From Candidatus Magasanikiibacteriota bacterium (GTDB lineage: Bacteria > Patescibacteriota > Patescibacteriia > Magasanikbacterales > JACTTX01): a stretch of 32,360 nt of DNA. Below, one piece after another: positions 17,801 through 24,552 of this stretch (position 1 is its first letter; each line of letters begins with the position of its first letter). Under the pieces are notes generated by a model. The model saw nothing but the letters and a program-made list of their open reading frames with translations, was not told the DNA's origin and did no database searches. The stretch spans positions 1-32,360 of the forward strand of contig JACTTX010000003.1 of assembly GCA_015661005.1 (NCBI GenBank), given 5' to 3'. The translations under genes were made by a program, and so were the position numbers.

Positions 17801-18282
17801 ATCTTGGCCCCGTAATAACGGCGCCCGCGCGCCGCTTCCGAAGTAAAAAATGCGCCCGGCGAACGAATCAGTTGAGAAACAATCACCCGTTCAATCCCGT
17901 TCACAATAAAAGTTCCGCGCGGCGTCATGATTGGAAAATCACCAAGGTACACTTCCTGATCTTTAACGTCACCAGTGCGCTTATTCACCAGACGCGCATT
18001 GACGCGCAAAGGCGCTTCAAAAGAAATATTTTTTTCTCGACTCGTCACTTCATCAAATTTTGGTTCGTCCAAATAATAATCCAAAAAAGAAAGTTCCAAA
18101 TCCCGGCCGGTGAAATCCGTGATCGGCGAAACCTCGTCAAAAAGTTCGCGAATGCCTTTTTTGAAAAACCAATCGTAAGCATTTTTCTGCACCTCAATCA
18201 AGTCCGGGACCGGCGCCGTATCCCGCAAGCTAGTGAAATATTTTCGTTCGGCGATGATCGTGGGTTGGCGTTTGAAAATCAT
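14842..18282 (-). CDS. rpoB: DNA-directed RNA polymerase subunit beta
   Basis: A 1146-aa polymerase subunit. Start: ATG 18280-18282 ([16 protein letters not shown]) is preferred; the track start at 18336 only translates a hairpin repeat. The rifampicin-pocket region is [10 protein letters not shown]...[14 protein letters not shown] with the Asp, His and Ser positions of sensitive enzymes retained. Other signatures: [57 protein letters not shown] and, near the C-terminus, [24 protein letters not shown]. No rplJ-rplL genes lie upstream, unlike the usual bacterial arrangement; instead there is a structured leader and a divergent promoter. No SD is visible before the start. Confidence 0.98.
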   Translation of the reverse strand: [1146 protein letters not shown]

Positions 18283-18514
18283 ATTTATAGAAGTGGGGAT
18301 TGGAGAACGGTGATTTGTGAATGGCGTGTTCTTCAATCAAGAACGCCATTCACAAATCACCGTTCTCTGTTCTCCAAGGCAACAATAAAATCCCTGCCTC
18401 GACAATTGTCGAGGAGGGTCAGTGACTTTATTACTCCTTTAGAGAGGAATGCAAGGTGGGCATGAAGTCCTTGCACACAGAATTCCGCTTAAACAACGGA
18501 AATCCGTGATAGGT
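18283..18514 (-). promoter_or_regulatory. Structured rpoB 5' leader
   Basis: About 230 bases between the predicted transcription start and the rpoB ATG hold at least three hairpins: GCAAGG...CCTTGC (18451-18474), the perfect palindrome CCTCGACAATTGTCGAGG (18397-18414), and the long bulged-tip element at 18304-18366. No ORF is credible here. The density of hairpins suggests control of polymerase subunit expression, which is inferred. Confidence 0.5.
18304..18366 (-). repeat. Bulged-tip hairpin element, copy 2
   Basis: A stem of 28 pairs interrupted only by a 2-base bulge. The 21-bp lower stem (AGAACGGTGATTTGTGAATGG and complement) is perfect; the tip on the rpoB-sense strand is GTTCTTGATTGAAGAACACG, nearly identical to copies 1 and 3. 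Confidence 0.85.
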
Positions 18515-18520
18515 GGCAAC

Positions 18521-18549
18521 AGTGTAGCGTGCATAAAAAGTTTTGTCAA
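18521..18549 (-). promoter_or_regulatory. rpoBC promoter
   Basis: Minus-strand TTGACA, 17-bp spacer, TACACT. It lies back-to-back with the promoter of the large candidate RNA, about 75 bp away. Confidence 0.75.
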
Positions 18550-18624
18550 ATGTCAAATCATGTTAAATTTGTGCGCGATTCTGCTAATTTAAGCAAAAAA
18601 ATCAATTTCTGCGCCTTTTAGCAC

Positions 18625-18653
18625 TTGACAGACCTGTGGATATCTGTTATAGT
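18625..18653 (+). promoter_or_regulatory. Strong promoter of the large candidate RNA
   Basis: TTGACA, 17-bp spacer, TATAGT, with an extended -10 TG one base before it (TGTTATAGT). This is the closest match to the sigma70 consensus in the window. Predicted start is near 18660. Confidence 0.85.
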
Positions 18654-19296
18654 GCTGGGTTCTTAACAATGTCTTGCCTCTCGAGGAGGGACAAGGAGGA
18701 GAGAAAACGGTGTTGCGTACCTCGCTTTAGCGGGGGGTAATCCCCAGCTAAAGGGGGGATTCACGCGGCATCGTCGGTGTTTTTGGGAGGATTCGTTGGG
18801 CTTCGGCTCAACAACCCCTTTCAAACTCACCACGCGTGGTCGTCGGCGCTTGCGCTGACAAAGACCTGCATCTCGCCTCCGGATCCGTCCTCAAGAAATT
18901 GAGGACACGAATCTGGGGGCGGCGGGTCGAGTGCTTGTCCGTCCCCTATTCACAATTTGATCTCCAATCATCCAAAGTGAAGTTATTGCCGAATGACTTT
19001 GCTTTGGACGATTGGCAGATCATAGTGAGACGCCGTTTATGCCGGACTTGAGTGTCGGCTTCCGGGTGGATCAAGTATCTGCCAACCGTTCTTCTTCTTC
19101 GCCCGAACGCAACGCGCGTGCGGGCATTCACAGGCCACATTGGCCAGGAAGGAAGGTGGGGGATGACGTAGCTAAGCACACCCCCAAACTTACGATTGCG
19201 AAAAAAAACGAGCCGGCTAGTGCCCCGGTGCAACAATTTGGCACGAACCCGCCCTTTTGCGGCGAAAGATCCCCCTTAGGGGAACAAGGAGGAAAA

Positions 19297-19332
19297 ATGG
19301 TGGCAAGCCGCCGCTTGCTCTACCGCCTGTAG
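19297..19332 (+). CDS. Possible 11-aa mini-ORF within the large RNA
   Basis: AAGGAGG, four A residues, then ATG opens MVASRRLLYRL and stops at TAG. The codons also form the stem GCAAGC/GCTTGC. The identical 12-mer GGAGGAAAAATG recurs at 19583-19594. It may be a real leader peptide or just a purine-rich RNA motif. Confidence 0.25.
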   Translation: MVASRRLLYRL

Positions 19333-19591
19333 GCCTGAACGGCCACCAGGCGGCCACAACCAAAAAAGTGTGAGGACGCGGCGACCGCGTTCTCCAACAG
19401 TCGGGGTACAACAGCACTCAATTGGTCCCACAAGGATCAAGGACTTCGGTCCAAAAGAGTGTGTACACCGACGGAGGGAACAAAACATCGTTCCCTTCCA
19501 CTCTTAACTCATTTCCAAGAAGTGGTTTGAGAGTGGAACTTCCGAGGTACTTCTACGCAAGAGCTACCTCTACTCAAAACGAGGAGGAAAA

Positions 19592-19609
19592 ATGAATCGT
19601 TTAACCTAA
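19592..19609 (+). CDS. Possible 5-aa mini-ORF within the large RNA
   Basis: GAGGAGG, four A residues, ATG, then MNRLT and TAA. Same initiation context as the mini-ORF at 19297; translation is not demonstrated. Confidence 0.2.
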   Translation: MNRLT

Positions 19610-19833
19610 CCAGCGACGGCGCGCTGGTGTCACAAACAAATACGGGAGGAATCGCCAATTGCCTCCCGTCGCTTTCCCGGGTCACCTCGGTTGAGATGAC
19701 ATGAGAAAGCGATCGTTCCTTCAAACGGCTAAAGAGCGGAGTCCCGTGACTGCCACCCAAGTGATCTTTTCATTATCACGCCGCAGTCACGGCTCCACTT
19801 GTTGGCCGTTTCCAATAAATTTTTACCCACTCA

Positions 19834-19864
19834 AACAAACGCGCCGTCAGCGCGTTTGTTTTTT
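19834..19864 (+). terminator. Intrinsic terminator of the large candidate RNA
   Basis: Perfect 11-bp stem AACAAACGCGC / GCGCGTTTGTT, loop CGTCA, then a run of T residues. Confidence 0.92.
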
Positions 19865-19957
19865 AATCACACTCATATCGTTTGACAACCAGGGTTTGGT
19901 CTTACTGCAATTATAGTAACTATCTACCACAGTTATGTTTAATTTCCGTTCCACGCT

Positions 19958-20054
19958 ATGACAAAAACTTTTACTCTATTTGTTTACCAATCCAACGCGG
20001 AACCACTACGTCCGTGAGCTTGGTCGCATTATTGATGTTGATCCCACCAACTGA
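19958..20054 (+). pseudogene. Possible decayed coding remnant
   Basis: An ATG frame reads MTKTFTLFVYQSNAEPLRP and stops; after a one-base frame shift the next frame continues HYVRELGRIIDVDPTN to a TGA. The residue composition looks protein-like in both pieces, suggesting a frameshifted fragment, but I recognise no family. The rest of 19865-20093 shows nothing I can name. Confidence 0.25.
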
Positions 20055-20093
20055 TTGAAGAACAAATGTGAGCAAATTTCTTGGCAAGCACGT

Positions 20094-21041
20094 TTAATTT
20101 TTTCGTTGCCTGCTTCGGTTTTTTAGGTATCGCTCAATGGCTTCTTTTGAAGTTAGCCAATCCCTGTCTTCCTTGTGGGCTTCAAGTTTACCTTGTCTTG
20201 CCAGCAAATTTAGATATTTTGCTGAAAAAGGCGTGCTTTTAGATATTTCAGTCAGTGATGCAAATTTTTCCTGTTTTTGAGTTGCTGGAGTCAATGTTTT
20301 TAGGTAGATATCAAGAGAGCGCTCTATTGATTGAGCGATAAATTTTACCAGCGGTTCGTATTTACCGCTGTCAGCTTTATCTAATACATCATAATATTTT
20401 TTGCGATCATTCTTTAAAATAATGACAAGCGGATAGCCAGCCTTCATTAGTAGTAAATTCATAGTAAGTCGCGCGGTTCTACCGTTGCCGTCAAAAAATG
20501 GATGAATGTGCACTAATTTGTGATGCAGTAACGCAGACAGTTCAATGACGCTAATTTTGTTTCTTTGTAAATTAAGCCAACCGATTAAATCTCGCATTTT
20601 TTGCGGCACCTGCAAGGCATCCGGAGGGGTGTGTTTAGCTCCGCCAATAATCACCTTGGCGTTTCTATATCTCCCCGCCCACTCTTTATCCGTTTCTTGA
20701 ATAATAATTTGATGCAAATTTCGTATTAGCATTTCAGAAATAGTGTGTTTTTTATCTTTATCTACCAAATCATACAAATATTCCAGCGCAGCTTGGTGGT
20801 CTTTGGCCTCTAGGTGATCTTTTAAAGGTTTGCCTTTTATAGTCACGCCTTCATTGATGACCAAAAAAGTCTCTTTTAAGGTTAAAGAGTTGCCTTCAAT
20901 AGCGTTTGAATTGTAGGTCATTTCTATCTGGAATTTTTCTCGTAGTTTTTGCACCGCTGATTTTGGCAGGGGGCGGAGCTTATTGAGTTTGGTCAGTTTC
21001 TCCTCCAAACGATTTTTTATGATCGGCGATAGGTAAGTCAT
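20094..21041 (-). CDS. Fic family protein (class II, N-terminal inhibitory helix)
   Basis: A 315-aa protein. The catalytic Fic loop HPFFDGNGRTAR (residues 180-191) is intact, as in enzymes that transfer AMP or another nucleotide part onto hydroxyl side chains. The N-terminal helix has the inhibitory pattern S-x-x-x-E-G (S45-NAI-E49-G50 in YNSNAIEGNSLT), placing it in the self-inhibited class. The C-terminal 60 residues (SLTEISKSTPFSAKYLNLLARQGKLEAHKEDRDWLTSKEAIERYL) look like a winged or MerR-like helix-turn-helix, suggesting DNA binding. It stands alone with its own promoter and an operator-like palindrome. AT-rich DNA compared with neighbours hints at acquisition. Target protein unknown. 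Confidence 0.93.
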   Translation of the reverse strand: MTYLSPIIKNRLEEKLTKLNKLRPLPKSAVQKLREKFQIEMTYNSNAIEGNSLTLKETFLVINEGVTIKGKPLKDHLEAKDHQAALEYLYDLVDKDKKHTISEMLIRNLHQIIIQETDKEWAGRYRNAKVIIGGAKHTPPDALQVPQKMRDLIGWLNLQRNKISVIELSALLHHKLVHIHPFFDGNGRTARLTMNLLLMKAGYPLVIILKNDRKKYYDVLDKADSGKYEPLVKFIAQSIERSLDIYLKTLTPATQKQEKFASLTEISKSTPFSAKYLNLLARQGKLEAHKEDRDWLTSKEAIERYLKNRSRQRKN

Positions 21042-21049
21042 AGCAAATA

Positions 21050-21104
21050 CTTAATATGGTTTAGTTAATTATTTACAGTATACCATATTAAGAAAACTGG
21101 TCAA
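21050..21104 (-). promoter_or_regulatory. fic promoter with overlapping palindromic operator
   Basis: Minus-strand TTGACC (21099-21104), 16-bp spacer, TATACT (21077-21082). A perfect inverted repeat CTTAATATGG / CCATATTAAG (21050-21059 and 21083-21092) places one arm in the promoter spacer and the other in the early transcript, suiting repression by a dimer, possibly the Fic protein's own C-terminal HTH. Confidence 0.65.
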
Positions 21105-21158
21105 GATTTTGAATTTTAGGCGGATGGCTGAGGATGAATGCCCCGAAGCCCAAATTCC

Positions 21159-21257
21159 TTATGTTTTAGGTTTGTGGTATTCCCTGTTTAATTCAAAACC
21201 TTTATTTATTTCCGCTTCAACTTCTTTTATTAGTGTAAAAATTCCGTTGCCCCTACT
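21159..21257 (-). pseudogene. Possible 3' remnant of a small gene
   Basis: On the minus strand a start-less frame reads GNGIFTLIKEVEAEINKGFELNREYHKPKT to a TAA. The composition is protein-like and there is an in-frame stop immediately upstream, so this is probably the tail of a lost gene. Family unknown. The remainder of the 21105-21331 gap holds only the ftsK -10 element. Confidence 0.3.
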
Positions 21258-21314
21258 TTAATCCATGGCCAAGGCGACTGTCAAACACCGCTGGAAAGGC
21301 CTGTGACTCTTTGA

Positions 21315-21320
21315 TATAAT
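21315..21320 (+). promoter_or_regulatory. ftsK -10 element
   Basis: A perfect TATAAT lies 11 bases before the GTG start of ftsK; the -35 region is weak. The transcript should begin only a few bases before the start codon, implying a leaderless or nearly leaderless mRNA. Confidence 0.6.
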
Positions 21321-21331
21321 AATCGCGGCCT

Positions 21332-23638
21332 GTGTCTAACAAACATAAAAAGCGCGATCGTGAACAAAAACCAACGCCAACCGTCAATCCGCAAATCAAA
21401 CGCGGAGTGGTGGTAATTTTTTTGTTCGTGCTGGCCATTTTATCCGTTCTCTCATTTCTCAACTTGGCCGGCATTGTCGGAACTTTTTTTGAGGATCTGC
21501 TCTCTTGGCTCTTTGGCGTTTTACGTTATGTCGTGCCGGTGATTTTAATCTGGCTCGCCGTTATGATCATGCGCCACCATAAAGAATCCGAACACCGTCC
21601 AACTTACATCATTGGCTTTATACTCTTGGCGCTCACTTTGAGCGGCCTTATTCATCTGCGTTTGCCGCTTGAACAAAATATTTCGGCGGCGCTTCAAGGA
21701 GAAAGCGGCGGTTTAGTTGGCGTGGCTCTTTCCTATCCGCTTCTTTTCTTAATGGGATTTTGGGGCGCGATAACTATTCTCGGCGCGCTTTTGATTGTGT
21801 CCTTAATTTTGATTTCCAGCGCTTCCATTTCCAAACTAATGGAACTGGCTCGCGGCGTGCGCGGAAAACTGGCCGCTCTGCGGCCAATAAAAGTTCATGG
21901 CGCGTATGAAGATACTCGCGGTTTTGAATCGCGGGAAATTGATCCGGACGCTGATGAAGACGCCAAAGAAGAAAAAAACGTCGGCGCGGAAGAAGAGGAG
22001 ACGGAGGATGAATCCGAGGAGCCGCTTGATGATGAAATTGAAGAGGAAGACAAAGAAAAATTGATTGACGGCAAACAGATGCCGCTCCCAAAACCAAAAG
22101 TGAAACGGCATTGGCGTTTGCCCGGCATTGAGTTGCTCATCACTTCCAAGTCCAAACCAACGGCCGGAGACGTCAAAGCCAATTCTCAACTTATTCATGA
22201 CACGCTTTCGCAATTTGGCATTGAAGTGGATATGGGAGAAATCCGTGTTGGACCAACCGTAACACAATACGCTTTGAAACCATCGCGCGGAGTGAAACTT
22301 TCCCGCATCACGGCTCTGCATAATGATTTGGCCTTGGCCTTGGCCGCTCATCCCATCAGAATTGAAGCGCCCATTCCCGGGAAGCCGTATGTCGGCATTG
22401 AAGTTCCCAACCAGCGGGTGGCGCTCGTTACTTTGCGGGAACTTTTGGAATCCGATGAATTTAAAAATCGCGAAACGGGAATGTCCATTGCCTTGGGCAA
22501 AGACGTGGCCGGAAAAGTTTGGTTTGCGGATTTGCCGCGCATGCCGCATCTCTTAATTGCTGGCGCCACCGGTTCTGGAAAAACGGTTTGCATCAACACC
22601 ATTATTTTGAGTTTGCTTTATCAAAATACGCCGGAACAGTTGCGTTTCATTATGGTGGATCCCAAACGCGTGGAGCTTCCTTTATATAACGGCATTCCGC
22701 ATTTGCTGACGCCGGTCATTACGGATGTGCCGCGGACCGTGAATGCTTTGAAGTGGACTATTGGAGAAATGGATCGCCGTTTTGAATTGCTGGCCAAAGC
22801 CGGTCGGCGCGATGTCGGATCGTACAATCGGATCGCTGACGATCCTCTGCCGTATTTGGTTTTTGTGATTGATGAGCTGGCGGATCTGATGGCCACCTCG
22901 GCCGCGGAAGTGGAAGCCGGAATTATTCGTTTGGCGCAAATGGCGCGCGCTGTTGGCATTCACTTGGTGGTGGCCACGCAACGGCCGTCCGTTGATGTCA
23001 TCACCGGTCTGATGAAAGCCAACATTCCGACGCGCATCGCGTTTTCCGTTGCTTCCATTATTGACTCGCGCACAATTTTGGATGCAAGCGGCGCGGAAAA
23101 ATTATTGGGACGCGGCGATATGCTCTTTTCCACCGCTGAACTTTCCAAACCAAGACGTCTTCAAGGGGCGTTTGTATCAGAGGAGGAAATGAAACGAGTG
23201 GTGGAATTTCTCAAAACTGATGACGCGCCGGAATATAATGAGGCCGTGGTGGAAGTGCAGTTCGGCGCCTCAACCAGCGTTTTCGGTCCGGCCGCTCACA
23301 ATGATCGCGATCCGCTTTTTGAGGAAGCCAAAAAAGTTGTCATTGAATCCGGCAAAGCCAGCACATCTCTTTTGCAGAGACGTTTGAAATTGGGCTATGC
23401 CCGCGCCGCCCGAATCATAGATGAGTTGGAGGCGGTCGGCGTGGTGGGCAAAGGTGAAGGCGCCAAGCCGCGGGAAATCTTGGCTCTCAAGGGGCAAAAT
23501 GGTATGATGACCCCCGGAGGGGTCTCTCCTGAAGAACTCGCCAACGACGGCGCGGCGGATTTGGCTTACGCCGAAGCGTCGGGTGATGAGATTGAAGACG
23601 ACGGCGTGCCGGAGGATATAGAATTTCAAAAAAATTGA
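21332..23638 (+). CDS. ftsK: DNA translocase FtsK/SpoIIIE
   Basis: A 768-aa membrane-anchored ATPase that pumps chromosome DNA through the closing septum. Residues about 23-162 contain four hydrophobic segments. A charged, very acidic linker follows (EEEETEDESEEPLDDEIEEEDKE). The motor domain has Walker A GATGSGKT at about 411-418 and Walker B FVIDELADL at about 511-519, plus VVATQRPSVDVITGLMKANIP. The C-terminal winged-helix gamma domain (STSLLQRRLKLGYARAARIIDELEAVGVV) would read KOPS-like sequences. GTG start, no SD, likely leaderless. The stop codon overlaps the first bases of the bulged-tip hairpin. Followed in the same direction by a RodZ-like gene. Confidence 0.96.
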   Translation: MSNKHKKRDREQKPTPTVNPQIKRGVVVIFLFVLAILSVLSFLNLAGIVGTFFEDLLSWLFGVLRYVVPVILIWLAVMIMRHHKESEHRPTYIIGFILLALTLSGLIHLRLPLEQNISAALQGESGGLVGVALSYPLLFLMGFWGAITILGALLIVSLILISSASISKLMELARGVRGKLAALRPIKVHGAYEDTRGFESREIDPDADEDAKEEKNVGAEEEETEDESEEPLDDEIEEEDKEKLIDGKQMPLPKPKVKRHWRLPGIELLITSKSKPTAGDVKANSQLIHDTLSQFGIEVDMGEIRVGPTVTQYALKPSRGVKLSRITALHNDLALALAAHPIRIEAPIPGKPYVGIEVPNQRVALVTLRELLESDEFKNRETGMSIALGKDVAGKVWFADLPRMPHLLIAGATGSGKTVCINTIILSLLYQNTPEQLRFIMVDPKRVELPLYNGIPHLLTPVITDVPRTVNALKWTIGEMDRRFELLAKAGRRDVGSYNRIADDPLPYLVFVIDELADLMATSAAEVEAGIIRLAQMARAVGIHLVVATQRPSVDVITGLMKANIPTRIAFSVASIIDSRTILDASGAEKLLGRGDMLFSTAELSKPRRLQGAFVSEEEMKRVVEFLKTDDAPEYNEAVVEVQFGASTSVFGPAAHNDRDPLFEEAKKVVIESGKASTSLLQRRLKLGYARAARIIDELEAVGVVGKGEGAKPREILALKGQNGMMTPGGVSPEELANDGAADLAYAEASGDEIEDDGVPEDIEFQKN

Positions 23639-23697
23639 ATATTGAACGGCCAATAGCGTTCTTGTTTGGAGAACACGCTATTTGCCGTTCAATATTC
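23637..23697 (+). repeat. Bulged-tip hairpin element, copy 3
   Basis: Lower stem GAATATTGAACGG.. pairs with ..CCGTTCAATATTC (19 of 20 pairs). The tip on the gene-sense strand, GTTCTTGTTTGGAGAACACG, matches copies 1 and 2. It fills the ftsK to RodZ-like gap. Confidence 0.85.
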
Positions 23698-23713
23698 CAC
23701 CAAGCGCGATCCT

Positions 23714-24421
23714 ATGACAACATTCACTTCCAAACAATTGGAAGCGCCAATGGCGGTCTGTCATCGTTTGAAAGAAGCCCGCACCAGCCGCGGCGTTACT
23801 TTGGATGTGCTCGCCGCCAAAACGCGAATCGCGAAAAAATATTTACAGGCCTTGGAAGAATGCCGTTATGAAGCTTTGCCTTCCGGCGTTTATCAAAAAC
23901 ATTTTTTGAAACTTTACACCAAGACGCTCGGAATTGACGCCGGTGAATTTGTGCATCAATATGAAATGGAGGTCGGGGATCAACTGCCCACACCAAACGC
24001 TCTGACCGCCGCGGTGGAACCGCGCGCCATGGCTAATGTGCCGGGAATTGTAAAGACACTGGCGCTCTCCGTTCTGTCGCTCGCCCTCCTTGGTTATCTC
24101 GGTTTCCAAATCACCAACATTGTCCGGTCGCCAAAATTGGAATTGCGTTCACCGGCGGACGGACTCATAACTACGGTGGCGTCAATTGTGGTGGAAGGAC
24201 AATCAGACAAAGAGGCACAGTTGGAAATCAATGGTGAACAGGTGGTCTCGGATCAAGGCGGCGCCTTCCGCCAGTTGGTGGACTTGCAAGAAGGCGTGAA
24301 TACCATTACCATAAAGGCCACCAAGAAACACGGCCGCACCACGGAGTTGCAGAGAAAAGTTCTGTTTGAGGTGCCGCAAGGCACGGTGGAAAAAGTTTCC
24401 ATTGGTGTCATCGGGCCGTAG
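23714..24421 (+). CDS. RodZ-like HTH, membrane-anchored protein
   Basis: A 235-aa protein. ATG 23714 (MTTFTSKQ) is preferred; the track start at 23666 lies inside the hairpin repeat. Residues about 15-75 form a helix-turn-helix of the RodZ/HTH_25 type (RLKEARTSRGVTLDVLAAKTRIAKKYLQALEECRYEALPSGVYQKHFLK). One transmembrane helix follows (VKTLALSVLSLALLGYLGFQI), then an outside beta-rich domain (LELRSPADGLITTVASIVVEGQSD...GVNTITIKATKKHG) similar to glucodextranase-B/Ig-like repeats. RodZ links the cytoskeleton to wall growth; here the outside domain differs from classic RodZ, so the cell-shape role is inferred. Position between ftsK and recA, with its own downstream terminator. Confidence 0.8.
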   Translation: MTTFTSKQLEAPMAVCHRLKEARTSRGVTLDVLAAKTRIAKKYLQALEECRYEALPSGVYQKHFLKLYTKTLGIDAGEFVHQYEMEVGDQLPTPNALTAAVEPRAMANVPGIVKTLALSVLSLALLGYLGFQITNIVRSPKLELRSPADGLITTVASIVVEGQSDKEAQLEINGEQVVSDQGGAFRQLVDLQEGVNTITIKATKKHGRTTELQRKVLFEVPQGTVEKVSIGVIGP

Positions 24422-24442
24422 CACTTTAAGAATTCAGCTGAT

Positions 24443-24468
24443 GAGCGGGGCCAAGGCCTCGCTCTTTT
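24443..24468 (+). terminator. Intrinsic terminator after the RodZ-like gene
   Basis: Ten-pair stem GAGCGGGGCC / GGCCTCGCTC (one G-T pair), loop AA, then TTTT. Confidence 0.88.
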
Positions 24469-24552
24469 ATAAACTTACTAATCGGATAAACGCGATGGTC
24501 TGCTCGCCCGTGACGACCCCGTGATCATCGTGCCAGTCCGAATTAAAAAAAT

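Larger units (their letters stand above)
18660..19864 (+). ncRNA. Candidate large structured non-coding RNA, about 1.2 kb
   Basis: From a near-consensus promoter to a strong terminator, this stretch has no credible long ORF but dense local complementarity. Examples: GTCCTCAA-GAAA-TTGAGGAC (18888-18907); a 65-nt hairpin at 18958-19022 with CCAATC/GATTGG and TCCAAAG/CTTTGGA; GGACTTCGGTCC with a UUCG loop (about 19441); GGAGGGAAC/GTTCCCTTCC (19472-19500); GAGGTA/TACCTC; ACGGGAGG/CCTCCCGT; CGCTTTC/GAAAGCG enclosing GTCA...TGAC. The 3' arm nests AAACGGC/GCCGTTT (19723/19805), GGAG/CTCC, CCGTGACTGC/GCAGTCACGG and GTGAT/ATCAC. I find no tmRNA, RNase P, SRP or group I/II intron core. Two GGAGGAAAAATG words could start mini-ORFs of 11 and 5 codons. 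Function unknown; comparable in size to GOLLD, ROOL or OLE RNAs, though no identity to them is claimed. Confidence 0.75.

Noticed and set aside
18283-18336. Longer RpoB start at 18336
   Set aside because: The extra residues are encoded by the hairpin element; [16 protein letters not shown] is the natural N-terminus.
17257-18465. 402-aa plus-strand ORF opposite rpoB
   Set aside because: Antisense shadow of rpoB; composition is not protein-like and no family is recognised.
19012-19332. 106-aa ORF inside the large RNA region
   Set aside because: No start context, no recognisable domain, and it cuts across several strong hairpins; only its last 11 codons have an SD-led start.
18660-19864. tmRNA, RNase P RNA, SRP RNA or group I/II intron identity for the large RNA
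   Set aside because: None of the conserved core words of those RNAs (for example the RNase P GAGGAAAGTCC block or a group II domain V) was found by reading.
21322-21345. TGTCTAACAAACA shared between the ftsK start and the efp-upstream inverted repeat
   Set aside because: A 13-base match without shared surroundings or structure is probably chance.
24422-24552. LexA/SOS operator before recA
   Set aside because: No palindrome of either the Gram-negative or Gram-positive LexA type was seen.
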